A stretch of 64,000 nt of DNA from Mycolicibacterium flavescens (lineage in GTDB: Bacteria > Actinomycetota > Actinomycetes > Mycobacteriales > Mycobacteriaceae), in assembly GCF_001722335.1 (NCBI RefSeq), contig NZ_MIHA01000004.1, forward strand, positions 62,001 to 126,000, in the 5' to 3' direction. The translations under genes were made by a program, and so were the position numbers. Under the pieces are notes generated by a model, which was given only the letters and a program-made list of their open reading frames with translations, made no database searches and had not been told where the DNA came from. This document shows positions 26,128 to 35,673 of this stretch, piece by piece. How positions within the stretch are numbered: position 1 is the first letter of the stretch; the number at the start of each line of letters is the position of its first letter.

Positions 26128-28395
26128 TTAGTGGGTCGGGTTGGAGGATGTGGATGTGAAACCGCGCAGGCGAAGGCTGTTGCCCACGACGAAGACGCTG
26201 GAGAACGCCATGGCCGCGCCGGCGAGCATGGGGTTGAGCATGCCCAGTGCCGCGACCGGTATGGCGGCGACGTTGTAGGCGAAAGCCCAGAACAGGTTCG
26301 TCTTGATCGTCGATAACGTTCTGCGGGACAGCCGGATCGCGTCGACGGCGCTGCGCAGGTCGCCGCGTACCAGGGTGATGTCGGACGCTTCGATCGCGAC
26401 GTCTGTTCCGGTGCCCATGGCTAGACCGAGGTCGGCTTGGGCAAGGGCGGGCGCGTCGTTGACGCCATCGCCAACCATCGCCACGGTTTTGCCCTCGGCT
26501 TGCAGCCGGGCGATGACGTCGACTTTGTCTTTGGGCATCACCTCGGCGATCACCGTGTCGATACCTACCTCAGCGGCGATCTGCCGAGCGACGGTTTCGT
26601 TGTCGCCGGTGAGCAGGACGGGCGTCAGCCCCAGCTCGCGCATCTGTGAGATTGCCTGAGCGCTCGTCGGTTTCACCGTGTCTGCGACCAGGAGTAAGCC
26701 GCGAGCCTGACCGTCCCAGCCCACGGCGACCACGGTTCTGCCCTGAGCTTCAGCCGCTGTTTTCGACTGCAGCAATTCGGGGCTCAGGTGTTGGGCCCAG
26801 TCGGCGAGCAGTGATTCGCGTCCCACGACGACGGCGTGCCCGCCGACGACGCCTTGGACACCCTTACCCTCGACATTCGCGAAATCTTCAGGGGCGGGCA
26901 GCATCCCGAGTTCTTCGGCTGCGGCGTCGGCGACGGCCCTGGCGATCGGATGCTCCGAGGCGTTCTCCAGCGCGCCGGCCAGCCGGAGCACGTCTTCGCG
27001 GCCGGCTCCCGGGGCGGTGATGACATCGACCAGGGCCATCGTGCCGGTGGTGACGGTGCCGGTCTTGTCGAGCACCACGGTGTCGACCTTGCGGGTGGAC
27101 TCCAGCACCTCCGGCCCCTTGATCAACACGCCCATTTGCGCGCCACGACCGGTGCCCACCAGCAGTGCGGTCGGCGTGGCCAAGCCCAGCGCGCACGGGC
27201 AGGCGATCACCAGGACCGCCACCGCGGCGGTGAACGCCGCCGCGACCGGGTAGCCGGCGCCCAGCCACGCACCGAGCGTGATCACGGCGAGCACGAGGAC
27301 GATCGGCACGAAGACACCGGAGATGCGATCGGCCAGACGCTGAACTTCGGCCTTTCCGGTTTGGGCGTTCTCCACCAGCTGGGCCATCTGAGCCAGCTGG
27401 GTGTCGGAACCGATGCGGGTCGCGCGCACCACCAGACGCCCACCGGCGTTGATGGTCGCACCGACCACGGTGTCACCCGGACCGACCTCCACGGGTACCG
27501 ATTCGCCGGTCAGCATCGATGCATCGACCGCCGATGTCCCCGACACCACCACCGCGTCGGTGGCGATCTTCTCTCCCGGGCGCACGACGAACTCGTCGCC
27601 CACCGTCAGGTCCTCGACGGCGATCTTGGTTTCCACCCCGCCGCGCAGCACGGACACCTCCTTGGCGCCCAGCTCCAACAGTGCGCGTAGCGCTGCACCG
27701 GCCTGCCGTTTGGAACGCTTCTCGAAATAGCGACCCGCGAGGATGAATGTGGTTACGCCAGCAGCGACTTCGAGATAGATATTCGCCGCGCCGTGAGACG
27801 GTGCCAGCGTCAGTTCGAATGGATGCTTCATCCCTGGGGTGCCGGCAGTGCCGAGAAACAGTGCGTACAGCGACCATAGGAAGGCCGACAACGTGCCCAG
27901 GGAGATGAGGGTGTCCATCGTCGCTGTGGCATGCCGCAGGTTGGCCCAGGCGGCGCGGTGGAACGGCCAGGCCGCCCACACGATCACCGGCGCGGCCAGC
28001 GCCAGCGACGCCCACTGCCAGTAGGTGAACTGCAGCGCCGGGATCATCGCCATGGCGATGACGGGTACCGAGAGCAGGGCCGAGCCGGTTAGCCGGTGGC
28101 GCAGCGACACCAGTTCGGAGTCGTCGGTGTCGCGTGCCTCCTCGGTCGGGGCGGATGCCTGGGGTAGTTGCGCGCTGTATCCGGCGCTTTCCACCTCGGT
28201 GATGAGCAGCGCCGGGTCGTAGCCTTCGGGCACCGTGACGGTGGCCTTCTCGGTCGCGTAGTTGACCGTCGCGGCAACCCCATCGAGTTTGTTGAGCTTG
28301 CGCTCGATGCGGTTGGCGCACGAGGCGCAGGTCATCCCCCCGATACGTAACTCAACACTCGGGCCGGACACCGGCGTCGATGTCGATGTCGTCAT
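26128..28395 (-). CDS. copA: P1B-1 copper-exporting ATPase, CPC class (CopA/CtpV-like)
   Basis: 755 residues. Residues 15-80 are an HMA domain with GMTCASC. The membrane core has [10 protein letters not shown] in helix 6, the phosphorylation site [18 protein letters not shown], and [16 protein letters not shown]; helix 7 has NxxxIPxAA ([12 protein letters not shown]) and the last helix has [15 protein letters not shown]. These are the Cu(I) coordination residues of CopA-type pumps, which move Cu(I) out of the cytoplasm. The M. tuberculosis relative CtpV is also next to a csoR gene. It lies 39 bp after the secreted-protein gene. Confidence 0.95.
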   Translation of the reverse strand: MTTSTSTPVSGPSVELRIGGMTCASCANRIERKLNKLDGVAATVNYATEKATVTVPEGYDPALLITEVESAGYSAQLPQASAPTEEARDTDDSELVSLRHRLTGSALLSVPVIAMAMIPALQFTYWQWASLALAAPVIVWAAWPFHRAAWANLRHATATMDTLISLGTLSAFLWSLYALFLGTAGTPGMKHPFELTLAPSHGAANIYLEVAAGVTTFILAGRYFEKRSKRQAGAALRALLELGAKEVSVLRGGVETKIAVEDLTVGDEFVVRPGEKIATDAVVVSGTSAVDASMLTGESVPVEVGPGDTVVGATINAGGRLVVRATRIGSDTQLAQMAQLVENAQTGKAEVQRLADRISGVFVPIVLVLAVITLGAWLGAGYPVAAAFTAAVAVLVIACPCALGLATPTALLVGTGRGAQMGVLIKGPEVLESTRKVDTVVLDKTGTVTTGTMALVDVITAPGAGREDVLRLAGALENASEHPIARAVADAAAEELGMLPAPEDFANVEGKGVQGVVGGHAVVVGRESLLADWAQHLSPELLQSKTAAEAQGRTVVAVGWDGQARGLLLVADTVKPTSAQAISQMRELGLTPVLLTGDNETVARQIAAEVGIDTVIAEVMPKDKVDVIARLQAEGKTVAMVGDGVNDAPALAQADLGLAMGTGTDVAIEASDITLVRGDLRSAVDAIRLSRRTLSTIKTNLFWAFAYNVAAIPVAALGMLNPMLAGAAMAFSSVFVVGNSLRLRGFTSTSSNPTH

Positions 28396-28434
28396 ATGCC
28401 ACTGCCTTTCAGTTTTCTGGCCGGGTGGAAGCCG

Positions 28435-29406
28435 TCAGTGCCCGCCGGCATGGCCGCCGTCGTGCGCGGGGTTCGACGCGGGCTGATTGGTCTCGCCGCG
28501 TGCGGCGTCGACGACGAACGTGGCCGTATGCACGGTGTCGTCGACTTTAAAATCGAGGTAGAGCAGGTATCGGCCCGCCGTGGGCGCGGTAGCCGCGAAG
28601 GACACTGCAGGTCCGCCGGTACCGCCCGCCTGCGGCTCGGCTCCCTCAGGGTGCACGTGCAGATATGCCAGGTCACCTTCGCGCAGAGCAACGAGATGCC
28701 CATATGCCCCCAGATAGGGCTGCAACGTTGTCACCGGGTTGCCGCCTCGGCTGACCTTCGCCGTGAGCTGCTTCGAGGCGCCCGCGGTCAGCGCACCGTC
28801 GAGTTCTACTGTGTACCCGGCAATCTCGTCTGTGGTGCGCGTGGTCAGAGGCGCGACCGGTATGTAGTCGCCGCCCACCTCGACCGTGCGGGTCAGGGTC
28901 AGTTTGGTGCTGCCGACGCGGGCGGGTTGAAAGTCCGCGAACACCCGATATGAACCTGCGGCCTTCCACGTCCAGGGCGTCGACCAAGTGCCGGTTGCCT
29001 GATCCAGGACCGGGTGCACGTGGGCGAAGTACTGACCATCAGAACGGACGACGATCAGATGCAACTGCTTGTCATGCACCGTCGCGTAATCCAGCAGCGG
29101 CGTGCCGCCAGGACCAGCAATGGTGAAGCTCAACACGGCCCGATCGTTGGGCGCTTCGGGCGCCCGCACCGGGCTGAGCACGTATCCGTCTTGGGCGAGC
29201 GACAACCCAGGCGGATCAGCGGACACAGGAGATGCCGGCAACGCCTGCTCGGCCGGTGCACTGCGATCAGCGGCAGGATCGGCACCGAAGTTTTGCGCTG
29301 CGACCGGCGCAGCGTCGGGCACGACCGCCGCCGCGGTGACGTATGCCGCCGTGAACGCCACCGCCAGTCCGGCACCGAAAGCGGCCAACCGTCCCGCGGC
29401 GTTCAT
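28435..29406 (-). CDS. secreted/anchored protein of the copper operon
   Basis: 323 residues. Residues 6-32 are a hydrophobic export signal (LAAFGAGLAVAFTAAYVTAAAVV). The mature part has two beta-rich segments with possible metal ligands, HLIVVRSDGQYFAHVHP and AYGHLVALREGDLAYLHVHPEG, and a His-rich tail (HDGGHAGGH). Such proteins occur between copZ and copA in actinobacterial copper operons, but no function is established. Periplasmic copper binding is the simplest reading. The start overlaps the copZ stop by 4 nt. Confidence 0.85.
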   Translation of the reverse strand: MNAAGRLAAFGAGLAVAFTAAYVTAAAVVPDAAPVAAQNFGADPAADRSAPAEQALPASPVSADPPGLSLAQDGYVLSPVRAPEAPNDRAVLSFTIAGPGGTPLLDYATVHDKQLHLIVVRSDGQYFAHVHPVLDQATGTWSTPWTWKAAGSYRVFADFQPARVGSTKLTLTRTVEVGGDYIPVAPLTTRTTDEIAGYTVELDGALTAGASKQLTAKVSRGGNPVTTLQPYLGAYGHLVALREGDLAYLHVHPEGAEPQAGGTGGPAVSFAATAPTAGRYLLYLDFKVDDTVHTATFVVDAARGETNQPASNPAHDGGHAGGH

Positions 29407-29615
29407 GCGACACGCACCGCCGAATAGCCGGCCTCACCGACGGCATGCAGGATCTCCGCGTCATCGACCGAACCGGCCGAGGTCACGATCAGCGTGCCCG
29501 TCGTGGCGCTGACCTCGACGTCTTCAACACCGGCGACCGCGCTGACTTCTTCCCGCACCGACAGCTCGCAGTGCCCGCAGGTCATTCCTGTGACGGCGTA
29601 CTCGATCGTGCTCAT
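29403..29615 (-). CDS. copZ: HMA-domain copper chaperone, CopZ-like
   Basis: 70 residues forming a single HMA fold with VTGMTCGHCELSVREE as the Cu(I) site and a typical end AEILHAVGEAGYSAV. CopZ passes Cu(I) to the export ATPase. It is the first gene of the leftward copper run, and the two CsoR-type boxes lie 26-73 bp upstream of its start. Confidence 0.93.
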   Translation of the reverse strand: MSTIEYAVTGMTCGHCELSVREEVSAVAGVEDVEVSATTGTLIVTSAGSVDDAEILHAVGEAGYSAVRVA

Positions 29616-29640
29616 ACCGACCTCCCATCGCTAAGTCTGC

Positions 29641-29657
29641 ATACCCCTACCGGGTAT
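29641..29657. promoter_or_regulatory. CsoR/RicR-type operator, box 1
   Basis: ATACCC-CTACC-GGGTAT contains the TACCC-N5-GGGTA palindrome reported for mycobacterial RicR. It stands between the divergent copZ and alpha/beta-hydrolase genes. Confidence 0.85.
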
Positions 29658-29671
29658 ATGTACGTAAGGAT

Positions 29672-29688
29672 ATACCCCTGGAGGGTAT
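29672..29688. promoter_or_regulatory. CsoR/RicR-type operator, box 2
   Basis: ATACCC-CTGGA-GGGTAT has the same arms as box 1. The centres are 31 bp apart, three helical turns, so both boxes face the same side of the DNA and may each serve one of the divergent promoters. Confidence 0.85.
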
Positions 29689-29767
29689 GTTGCAAGGGCG
29701 GCACCGGGCTCGTGCACATGCCGCGTCGATGCTGGGTCAGATACGACGAAGGGAAAGCCAGACGGTG

Positions 29768-30586
29768 ATGCACACGTTGCACGTCGGGGAGGACGGCTGG
29801 CCGCTCATGGGCGAGGTCGTCGGCCGCGGCGAGCTGATCATCATGCTGCACGGCGGTGGGCCCGATCACCACAGCATGCGGCCGCTCGCCGACCGACTTG
29901 CTGACCGGTATCGCGTTGCGCTGCCTGATATTCGAGGGTACGGAGCATCGCGCTGCCCCGACCCGGCGTTGCACCGCTGGGATCAGTACGTCACCGACGC
30001 TGTGGCGATCATGCACGCGCTCGACGCCACGTCCGCCCACTTCGTCGGCGCGGGCCTGGGCGGAACGATCGCCTTGCGAGCGTGTCTGGACCACCGCCAT
30101 GTCGCCCGGTCCGCGGTCGTCATCAGTGCTGAAGCTATCGAGGACGACAAGGGCAAGGCCGCAGACACAGCGCTGATGGACCGTTTCGCCGCCCGCGCCC
30201 GTTCCCGCGGTCTACACGCTGCCTGGGAGTTGTTTGTTCCCCATCTTCAGCCGCTCATTGCCAACCTCGTCACCGAGGCCATTCCGCGTGCTGACGCCCA
30301 CAGTGCCGCCGCCGCGGCGGCAATCGGTCATGATCGCGCCTTCGCGACAGTTGATGAACTCGGGGGCATCGAGACGCCGGCGCTCATCATTGCCGGCGGC
30401 GACTCACGTCACCCCGAACAACTCGCGCGCACGCTCGCCGACGTCCTCCCGCACGGAGTACTCGCCGAGGCCACAATGTCTAACCTACTGGTCAACGCTG
30501 ATGACCTAGCGCGCGTTTTCGCCCCGGCAATCGAACAATTCCTCGCCACCACGTCGAACCGGGACACGCAGATCCAATCCAAGTAG
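29768..30586 (+). CDS. alpha/beta-hydrolase-fold protein lacking the catalytic Ser and His
   Basis: 272 residues from the ATG at 29768; a GTG at 29765 is equally spaced from AAGGGAAAG. The fold is clear: MLHGGGPDHHS (oxyanion loop), ALPDIRGYGAS, the nucleophile-elbow segment, and ALIIAGGDSRHPEQLA with the usual acid. The elbow, normally GxSxG, reads FVGAGLGGT, so position 96 is Gly and not Ser. The region where the catalytic His belongs (EATMSNLLVNADDLARVF) has no His. It is thus probably non-enzymatic, or uses other chemistry. It shares the CsoR-box promoter region with copZ, pointing to copper control. Confidence 0.8.
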   Translation: MHTLHVGEDGWPLMGEVVGRGELIIMLHGGGPDHHSMRPLADRLADRYRVALPDIRGYGASRCPDPALHRWDQYVTDAVAIMHALDATSAHFVGAGLGGTIALRACLDHRHVARSAVVISAEAIEDDKGKAADTALMDRFAARARSRGLHAAWELFVPHLQPLIANLVTEAIPRADAHSAAAAAAIGHDRAFATVDELGGIETPALIIAGGDSRHPEQLARTLADVLPHGVLAEATMSNLLVNADDLARVFAPAIEQFLATTSNRDTQIQSK

Positions 30587-30986
30587 TGGAAATCAGCCCT
30601 CCCGCGACCACCGATGTCGGCCCCAGCGGTCTGCAGCCGTCCGTCAGCTGCAGCAGGATTTCGCACTGCCGGCTTTGGCCGGGCGGCGGCCGCCGGTGAT
30701 GTGGCCGACCGTGCACAGAGCGATGCACTTGACGATGGACCGCGCGGTTGAACTCTCAATGAGCCGCCGGAATCTCCCTTGTGCCGTCACGAGCGATAGG
30801 CCTTTCCAGTCGATGAAAGTCGTGCAGGGGACAACCCGTACGGTACCCCTAGGGGGTATTCGATACAATGGCGGCATCGACTGTGGCCGCAGACCCCGTT
30901 TTGCCGCTGGCGAACTACGCCAGCCGACGTCCGGCTCATCGCCCTGTCAGCTAAATCCGCCCACCCGAGATCATTAGCATCGTCGT
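30587..30986. other. intergenic region with one CsoR-type box
   Basis: 400 bp between the hydrolase-fold gene and the AraC-type gene. The only clear signal is the operator at 30844-30858; no protein-like frame is seen. Confidence 0.55.
30844..30858. promoter_or_regulatory. CsoR/RicR-type operator, box 3
   Basis: TACCC-CTAGG-GGGTA, the third copy of the box, 128 bp upstream of the AraC-family start. It suggests that this regulator gene, and possibly the genes behind it, respond to copper. Confidence 0.8.
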
Positions 30987-31763
30987 GTGGCGACGACTCC
31001 GGCTGGCGGTGAGACCACCGGCGCACCACGCTGGGGCGGGACCGCGCTGCTGCGCCCAGGGGCATTGGCGTTCACTGGATCGATCGGCGTTACTGACGTA
31101 CACGCACACCACGCCGTCCAAATCATGACGGCCACTGCACCGTTCACGGTGCGTGACAAGCACGGTAAGGGGCATCGCGGCATGAAAGTGGTCGTGCCTG
31201 CCGATGCGCCCCACCGAATCGAGGTCGGCGCGCAAGAGGGCACGGTGGTGTTCTTCGAACCGGAGTCGGCGCCAGGGCGGTCGGCGCATCGGCGCGCGGT
31301 CCAGTCCGGGTGGACCGTTGCTCCTGTGTTGACACCGACGCGTCGACGAACTCTGGCCGCCGTGGTGGACGACCTAGTGGAGCACTTGGCGCCCGCCCTG
31401 ACCACAGACGAAGCGACGCCACGCCATCCCGCGGTTGATGACGCGCTCCGCCTCCTGCCCAGCCTGGTCGCCGCAGGCCCCGTAAGCGGTACCGATCTGG
31501 CGACCCAAGTAGGCCTGTCGGTGAGCAGGTTGACGCATCTGTTCACCGATCAGGTCGGCATCCCGCTACGCCGCTACGTGCTGTGGTCGCGGTTGCGGCT
31601 CGCGGTCATGCGGGTGCAGGCCGGTGACGACCTGACCGGCGCCGCGCACGGTGCGGGATTCAGCGATAGTGCTCACTTGACCCGAACCACGCGCGAGATG
31701 TTCGGCCTCCCGCCGTCAGTACTGAGCCGGCACGTGTCCTGGGACCTCGACGCCGACCTTTAG
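30987..31763 (+). CDS. AraC-family transcriptional regulator
   Basis: 258 residues from a GTG at 30987. Residues 20-110 look like a cupin-type sensing domain with several His (VTDVHAHHAVQIM). Residues about 155-255 are a double HTH: SGTDLATQVGLSVSRLTHLFTDQVGIPLRRYVLWSRL and GAAHGAGFSDSAHLTRTTREMFG. The target is unknown; the downstream hydroxylase gene, 47 bp away, is the best guess. Box 3 lies in its promoter region. Confidence 0.88.
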   Translation: MATTPAGGETTGAPRWGGTALLRPGALAFTGSIGVTDVHAHHAVQIMTATAPFTVRDKHGKGHRGMKVVVPADAPHRIEVGAQEGTVVFFEPESAPGRSAHRRAVQSGWTVAPVLTPTRRRTLAAVVDDLVEHLAPALTTDEATPRHPAVDDALRLLPSLVAAGPVSGTDLATQVGLSVSRLTHLFTDQVGIPLRRYVLWSRLRLAVMRVQAGDDLTGAAHGAGFSDSAHLTRTTREMFGLPPSVLSRHVSWDLDADL

Positions 31764-31810
31764 CCGGATCATTCAAGCGCCGCCGCATCGGTGACACGAC
31801 GATTCACCGT

Positions 31811-32807
31811 ATGAGCGCGACTCCTTCAACATCGGCGGCGGCTAGCACAGGCCAAGCCGTGTCCCGCTACGGCTACGTACCGTTCATGCTGGTCGGCCTC
31901 AACGGCGTCGGCACCGCCATCAGCGCCGCCAGCGCCCCGAAGTACTGGCTGCTGGCAGTCCTGGCCGTCGCGATCGCAACGACGTTCCTGGTAGAGCGGA
32001 TCATTCCGTATGACGCGACATGGAACCGTGACCGGGCCGACAGCACGCGCGACCGCATCCACGTCGCGGTCAACGAAACGCTCATCCTTGCCGGCGTGGC
32101 CGCCATCCCGCTGCTGGCCGCCGTCGTCCCGGCGCCCCAGCTTTGGCCACACAACTGGCCATTCATTGCACAGGTCCTCGCCGCGATCCTGATCGCGGAT
32201 CTCGGCATCACCGTTGTCCACCTCGCCAGCCACAAAGTTGGCGTCTTGTGGCGCTTTCACGCGGTGCACCACAGCATCACCCGCTTCTACGGGCTCAACG
32301 GCCTGATGAAACACCCCCTCCACCAGACCGTGGAGATGGCCGCCGGTGTCGCACCGCTGATCCTGGTCGGACTGCCCGTCGACGTGGCCTCCGTACTGGC
32401 ACTAGCGGTGGCAATCCAGCTGCTGTTGCAACACTCCAACGCCGACTACCGCATCGGCCCCGCCAAGCACGTCTTGGCCCTCAACGAATGCCACCGCTTC
32501 CACCACCTCAAATGGGCCGGCATCGGCGACGTCAACTTCGGCCTGTTCACCCTGGTTTGGGACCATCTGCTACGCACCTACTCCTACGACTGCACGCGGC
32601 ACTTCCTCCTACGACTGCACGCGGCACTTCGACTCCACCCAGCTCGGCATGGCCGCCAAACCCAACTACCCCACCAGCTATCTGCGGCAGATGATCTACC
32701 CGTTCACGCCCGCCGGGGGCTGCAGCCCCGAGTTCTTGACCACGGCCACGACGGCCGACGGCAACGCGCCGATACCGCCATCGGACCAAAGCTCCAATCG
32801 TCTATAG
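31811..32807 (+). pseudogene. sterol desaturase/fatty-acid hydroxylase family gene, frameshifted by a 25-bp tandem duplication
   Basis: The first 265 codons encode a membrane di-iron hydroxylase: His clusters HLASHKVGVLWRFHAVHHS and ECHRFHHLK with several membrane helices. At 32606 an exact 25-bp copy of 32581-32605 shifts the frame. Without the extra copy the protein would continue DSTQLGMAAKPNYP and stop at 32807 after 323 residues, a normal family length and ending. With it, translation runs to 33097 in an Arg/Pro-rich frame that is not protein-like. All His boxes precede the shift, so partial function is possible. Confidence 0.85.
32581..32630 (+). repeat. exact 25-bp tandem duplication
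   Basis: 32581-32605 and 32606-32630 are identical. As 25 is not a multiple of three, the duplication changes the frame of the hydroxylase gene. Perfect identity suggests a recent event or a sequencing/assembly artefact. Confidence 0.95.
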
Positions 32808-33132
32808 CCCGCGGCCCCCGTCATTTCCCGGGGCAGGGCCGCGCGAACCGACGGTCGCCTCGCCGCGGTCCGCGGCAACGACAGCCGGGCCCACCGCTTT
32901 CAGCTGGCATCAAACAGACGGCGCCCGTTTCGACACACCAAGGCACCAGCACTTTCGCACCGGCTTTATCGAATCTTCATCGAAAGACTAAGAAAGCCAA
33001 ACGACGCATGAGCACACTCAAAGGCATACCCGTGAACGGTGCAGCGTCGCCCGTGACCGGCCCCTGGCGACGCACCAGGCGGTGCCGTGCCCGTTAGCCG
33101 ATGACGACAACCCGATACGGAGAGCCCCACTC
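32808..33132. other. intergenic region, nothing recognised
   Basis: 325 bp between the ancestral hydroxylase stop and the L,D-transpeptidase. The reading frame across part of it is only the shifted tail of the hydroxylase. CGGAGAG just before 33133 serves the next gene. Confidence 0.5.
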
Positions 33133-34356
33133 ATGCCGCAGAGAGGCCGCCCCTCAGCGTTTCGAGCGACGACGCACTGGCTGCGCACGACCGTCCTTGC
33201 GGTGGCGGTGCTGCTGATCGCGACCGCCTGCACCTCGTCGCCCACGGCGGCGCCCGCTCCCGACGTCATCACCGAGAAGGGCACCCCCTACGCAGACTTG
33301 CTCGTACCGAAATTGCAAGCGTCGGTCACTGATGGTGCCATCGGCGTCGCTGTTGATGCCCCCGTGACCGTTACCGCCGGCGACGGTGTCCTCGGCCCAG
33401 TATCGCTGACCAACGAGGCGGGCGAACTTGTCGACGGGCAACTGGGCCCCGACGGCATCACCTGGTCATCGGCGGAACCACTGGGCTACAACAAGCAGTA
33501 CACCTTGCAGGCGCAGGCGCAGGGGCTCGGCGGAACGACAAGCACCAAGGCAACATTCGAAACACATTCACCCGAAAACTTGACGATGCCCTACGTCTTG
33601 CCCAATGACGGCGAAACGGTGGGCGTGGGTCAACCTATCGCAATTCGCTTTGACGAGAACATCACGAACAAGGTTGCGGCACAGCAGGCGATCACCGTCA
33701 CCACGGACCCACCGGTTGAGGGCGCGTTCTATTGGCTCAGCAGTCGTGAAGTCCGCTGGCGCCCCGCCGAGTACTGGGAGCCCGGAACGAAGGTTGAGGT
33801 GTCAGTCAAGGCGTACGGAGTTGACTTCGGCGATGGGCTCTTCGGCCAGGATGACGTCACCACGCGCTTCACAATCGGCGACCAAATCATCGCCACCGCC
33901 GATGACGCCACCAAGACGATGACCGTGCGCCGCAACGGCGAAGTCGTCAAAACGATGCCCATCTCCATGGGCAAAGCCAAGACACCCACCGACAACGGCG
34001 TCTACATCATCGGCGACCGCTACTCATTCCTGGTAATGGATTCCTCGACCTACGGAGTCCCCGTCAACTCACCCGACGGCTACCGCACCGAAGTCGAATG
34101 GGCCACGCAAATGTCATACAGCGGCATCTACGTGCACTCGGCCCCCTGGTCGGTGGGTAGCCAAGGCATTGCCAACGTCAGTCACGGTTGCCTCAACGTC
34201 AATCCAGCCAATGCCCGCTGGTTCTACGACAACACCCGACGCGGCGACATCGTGGAAGTCATCAACACGACTGGCCCCACCCTGTCAGGAACCGACGGTC
34301 TCGGGGACTGGAACATTCCCTGGGAGCAATGGAAGGCCGGAAACGCCAACCTCTGA
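33133..34356 (+). CDS. L,D-transpeptidase, lipoprotein (LdtB/LppS-like)
   Basis: 407 residues from the ATG at 33133, 9 nt after GGAGAG. A lipobox LLIATAC puts lipidated Cys33 at the mature N-terminus. Two Ig-like domains (residues about 60-150 and 150-255) precede the YkuD domain, with [12 protein letters not shown] and the catalytic SHGCLNV. This is the architecture of the mycobacterial LdtMt2 group, which makes 3-3 peptidoglycan cross-links outside the membrane and is weakly sensitive to most beta-lactams. An extra copy in an island with NlpC/P60 enzymes and BlaI/BlaR suggests wall remodelling under stress. Confidence 0.93.
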   Translation: MPQRGRPSAFRATTHWLRTTVLAVAVLLIATACTSSPTAAPAPDVITEKGTPYADLLVPKLQASVTDGAIGVAVDAPVTVTAGDGVLGPVSLTNEAGELVDGQLGPDGITWSSAEPLGYNKQYTLQAQAQGLGGTTSTKATFETHSPENLTMPYVLPNDGETVGVGQPIAIRFDENITNKVAAQQAITVTTDPPVEGAFYWLSSREVRWRPAEYWEPGTKVEVSVKAYGVDFGDGLFGQDDVTTRFTIGDQIIATADDATKTMTVRRNGEVVKTMPISMGKAKTPTDNGVYIIGDRYSFLVMDSSTYGVPVNSPDGYRTEVEWATQMSYSGIYVHSAPWSVGSQGIANVSHGCLNVNPANARWFYDNTRRGDIVEVINTTGPTLSGTDGLGDWNIPWEQWKAGNANL

Positions 34357-34766
34357 GCATCCGAAGCGCGTGACACCGAGGCGACGTTGTTCGGGTGACG
34401 CTGAAACCCGAGCCTTCGCAGTGCATTTGGGGATGGGTCCTGAGACGCCGTTGGTGTAGACGCGGTTGTCGTTGCGTGGCTTCGAGCCCACTCTCCCCGA
34501 TGACCACTGGCGACGCGCTACCGCCGACGACGCTGCGAATGGCCGCTCGGGGCCCGACGTTCGCTCGCTACTTACTCACGCCGGCGGCCCACCCTGCTTT
34601 CTCCTCTGAGAGCTCGCACAAAAGCGCTCTCATCCGCGCGCTATTCACGCGCGTTCTCCCGGCCTGACACGCTTTCAGTCGGTACTTGCAGCATTTCTTC
34701 TCGGCGAATTTCACCACTGTAATTATGTTACTGGTGTTACTACTGGGGCTTTTGTGAGTTAGGCTT
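34357..34766. other. intergenic region, nothing firm
   Basis: About 410 bp between the transpeptidase and the operator of the endopeptidase gene. Around 34432-34500 there is a T-arm-like hairpin with TTCGA and short acceptor-like ends, but no tRNA can be folded. The last 100 bp are A/T-rich and probably hold the promoter. Confidence 0.5.
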
Positions 34767-34789
34767 TTCTACGTAGAAGCTACGTATTT
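34767..34789. promoter_or_regulatory. BlaI-type operator, site A (TTCTAC-N11-GTATTT)
   Basis: The core CTACGTAG-AAG-CTACGTA gives the same 11-bp spacing as the other sites, with weaker outer positions. It lies 82 bp upstream of the NlpC/P60 start at 34871. Confidence 0.6.
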
Positions 34790-34870
34790 CGGTGCTACGC
34801 CGTGCGTATGCGATTTAGCCCCGCTTATTGGAGCGTGATAGCTCACCGCGCGGTGCACCGAGGAGACGAC

Positions 34871-35641
34871 ATGGGATCAGACATACGGAGTAAGGGCGCG
34901 GCAGCCGCCCGCGCTGAGGGCTGCGACCCCGCAATCCTGCTAGCGGGACGCGTTCGACGGCTCCCCGGCGTGATCACCATCGTGGTCTTGCTGTTTCTCG
35001 CGTGCGCGCCGGTCGCGTCGGCCCAACCTGCCGCCGGGCCGTGGGACCCACTTCTGCCGAAGGTGCCGAGCGCGGGCGCTCCCGGCGATCCGGTGGCCAT
35101 CGCCAACGCATCCCTGCAGGCAACGGCCATGGCGACGCAGACGGCCATGAATCTGGGCCGCAACTTCCTCAGCACCCTGGGAATCGTCAGTCCTGCCGCG
35201 AATCCGTCATCGAGCGTGCGCGGAAATCGGGTCAACGGTGCGCAAGCGATCGAATACGTGATTCGCCGGGCGGGAACACAAATCGGCGTTCCCTACTCCT
35301 GGGGTGGCGGAAGCCTCACTGGTCCCAGCCGCGGCGTCGACCAGGGAGCAGGCACCGTAGGCTTTGATTGTTCAGGCCTGACCCGGTTCGCCTTCGCCGG
35401 CGTCGGAGTGCTGCTCCCCCGATGGTCCGGTGACCAGTATGACGCCGGCCGCAAGGTTCCACCGGCCCAGGCGAAGCGGGGCGATTTACTGTTCTGGGGC
35501 CCGGGCGGAAGTCAGCACGAAGCTATCTATTTGGGCGGCGGGCAGATGCTTGAAGCGCAGCAGACCGGCGTCCCGATCAAGATCTCCCCCGTGCGCATGT
35601 CAGGGATGACGCCTTACGTGGTTCGTATCATCGAAAGCTGA
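34871..35641 (+). CDS. NlpC/P60 peptidoglycan endopeptidase (RipB-like)
   Basis: 256 residues from the ATG at 34871, 5 nt after GAGGAGA. A hydrophobic export segment (VITIVVLLFLACAPVASAQ) is followed by a linker (GPWDPLLPKVPSAG) and the NlpC/P60 domain: YSWGGGSLTGPSRGVDQG, catalytic Cys in GFDCSGLTRFAF, catalytic His in GSQHEAIYLGGG. Such enzymes cut the D-Glu-mDAP stem bond and act in division and wall turnover. The last 200 residues match the second island endopeptidase (41482-42891) closely, like RipB and RipA of M. tuberculosis. It has BlaI-type site A upstream. Confidence 0.92.
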   Translation: MGSDIRSKGAAAARAEGCDPAILLAGRVRRLPGVITIVVLLFLACAPVASAQPAAGPWDPLLPKVPSAGAPGDPVAIANASLQATAMATQTAMNLGRNFLSTLGIVSPAANPSSSVRGNRVNGAQAIEYVIRRAGTQIGVPYSWGGGSLTGPSRGVDQGAGTVGFDCSGLTRFAFAGVGVLLPRWSGDQYDAGRKVPPAQAKRGDLLFWGPGGSQHEAIYLGGGQMLEAQQTGVPIKISPVRMSGMTPYVVRIIES

Positions 35642-35673
35642 CCGCTGGCCGCCACCGGCCCACCAGCTGACCG

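Noticed and set aside
32606..33097. C-terminal extension of the hydroxylase as a real domain
   Set aside because: It arises only through the 25-bp duplication and is low-complexity Arg/Pro/His sequence; the ancestral frame ends at 32807.
34429..34500. tRNA-like sequence with a TTCGA T-loop and GGGGA/TCCCC ends
   Set aside because: The D-arm and anticodon stem do not form, so it is neither a tRNA nor a clear tRNA fragment.
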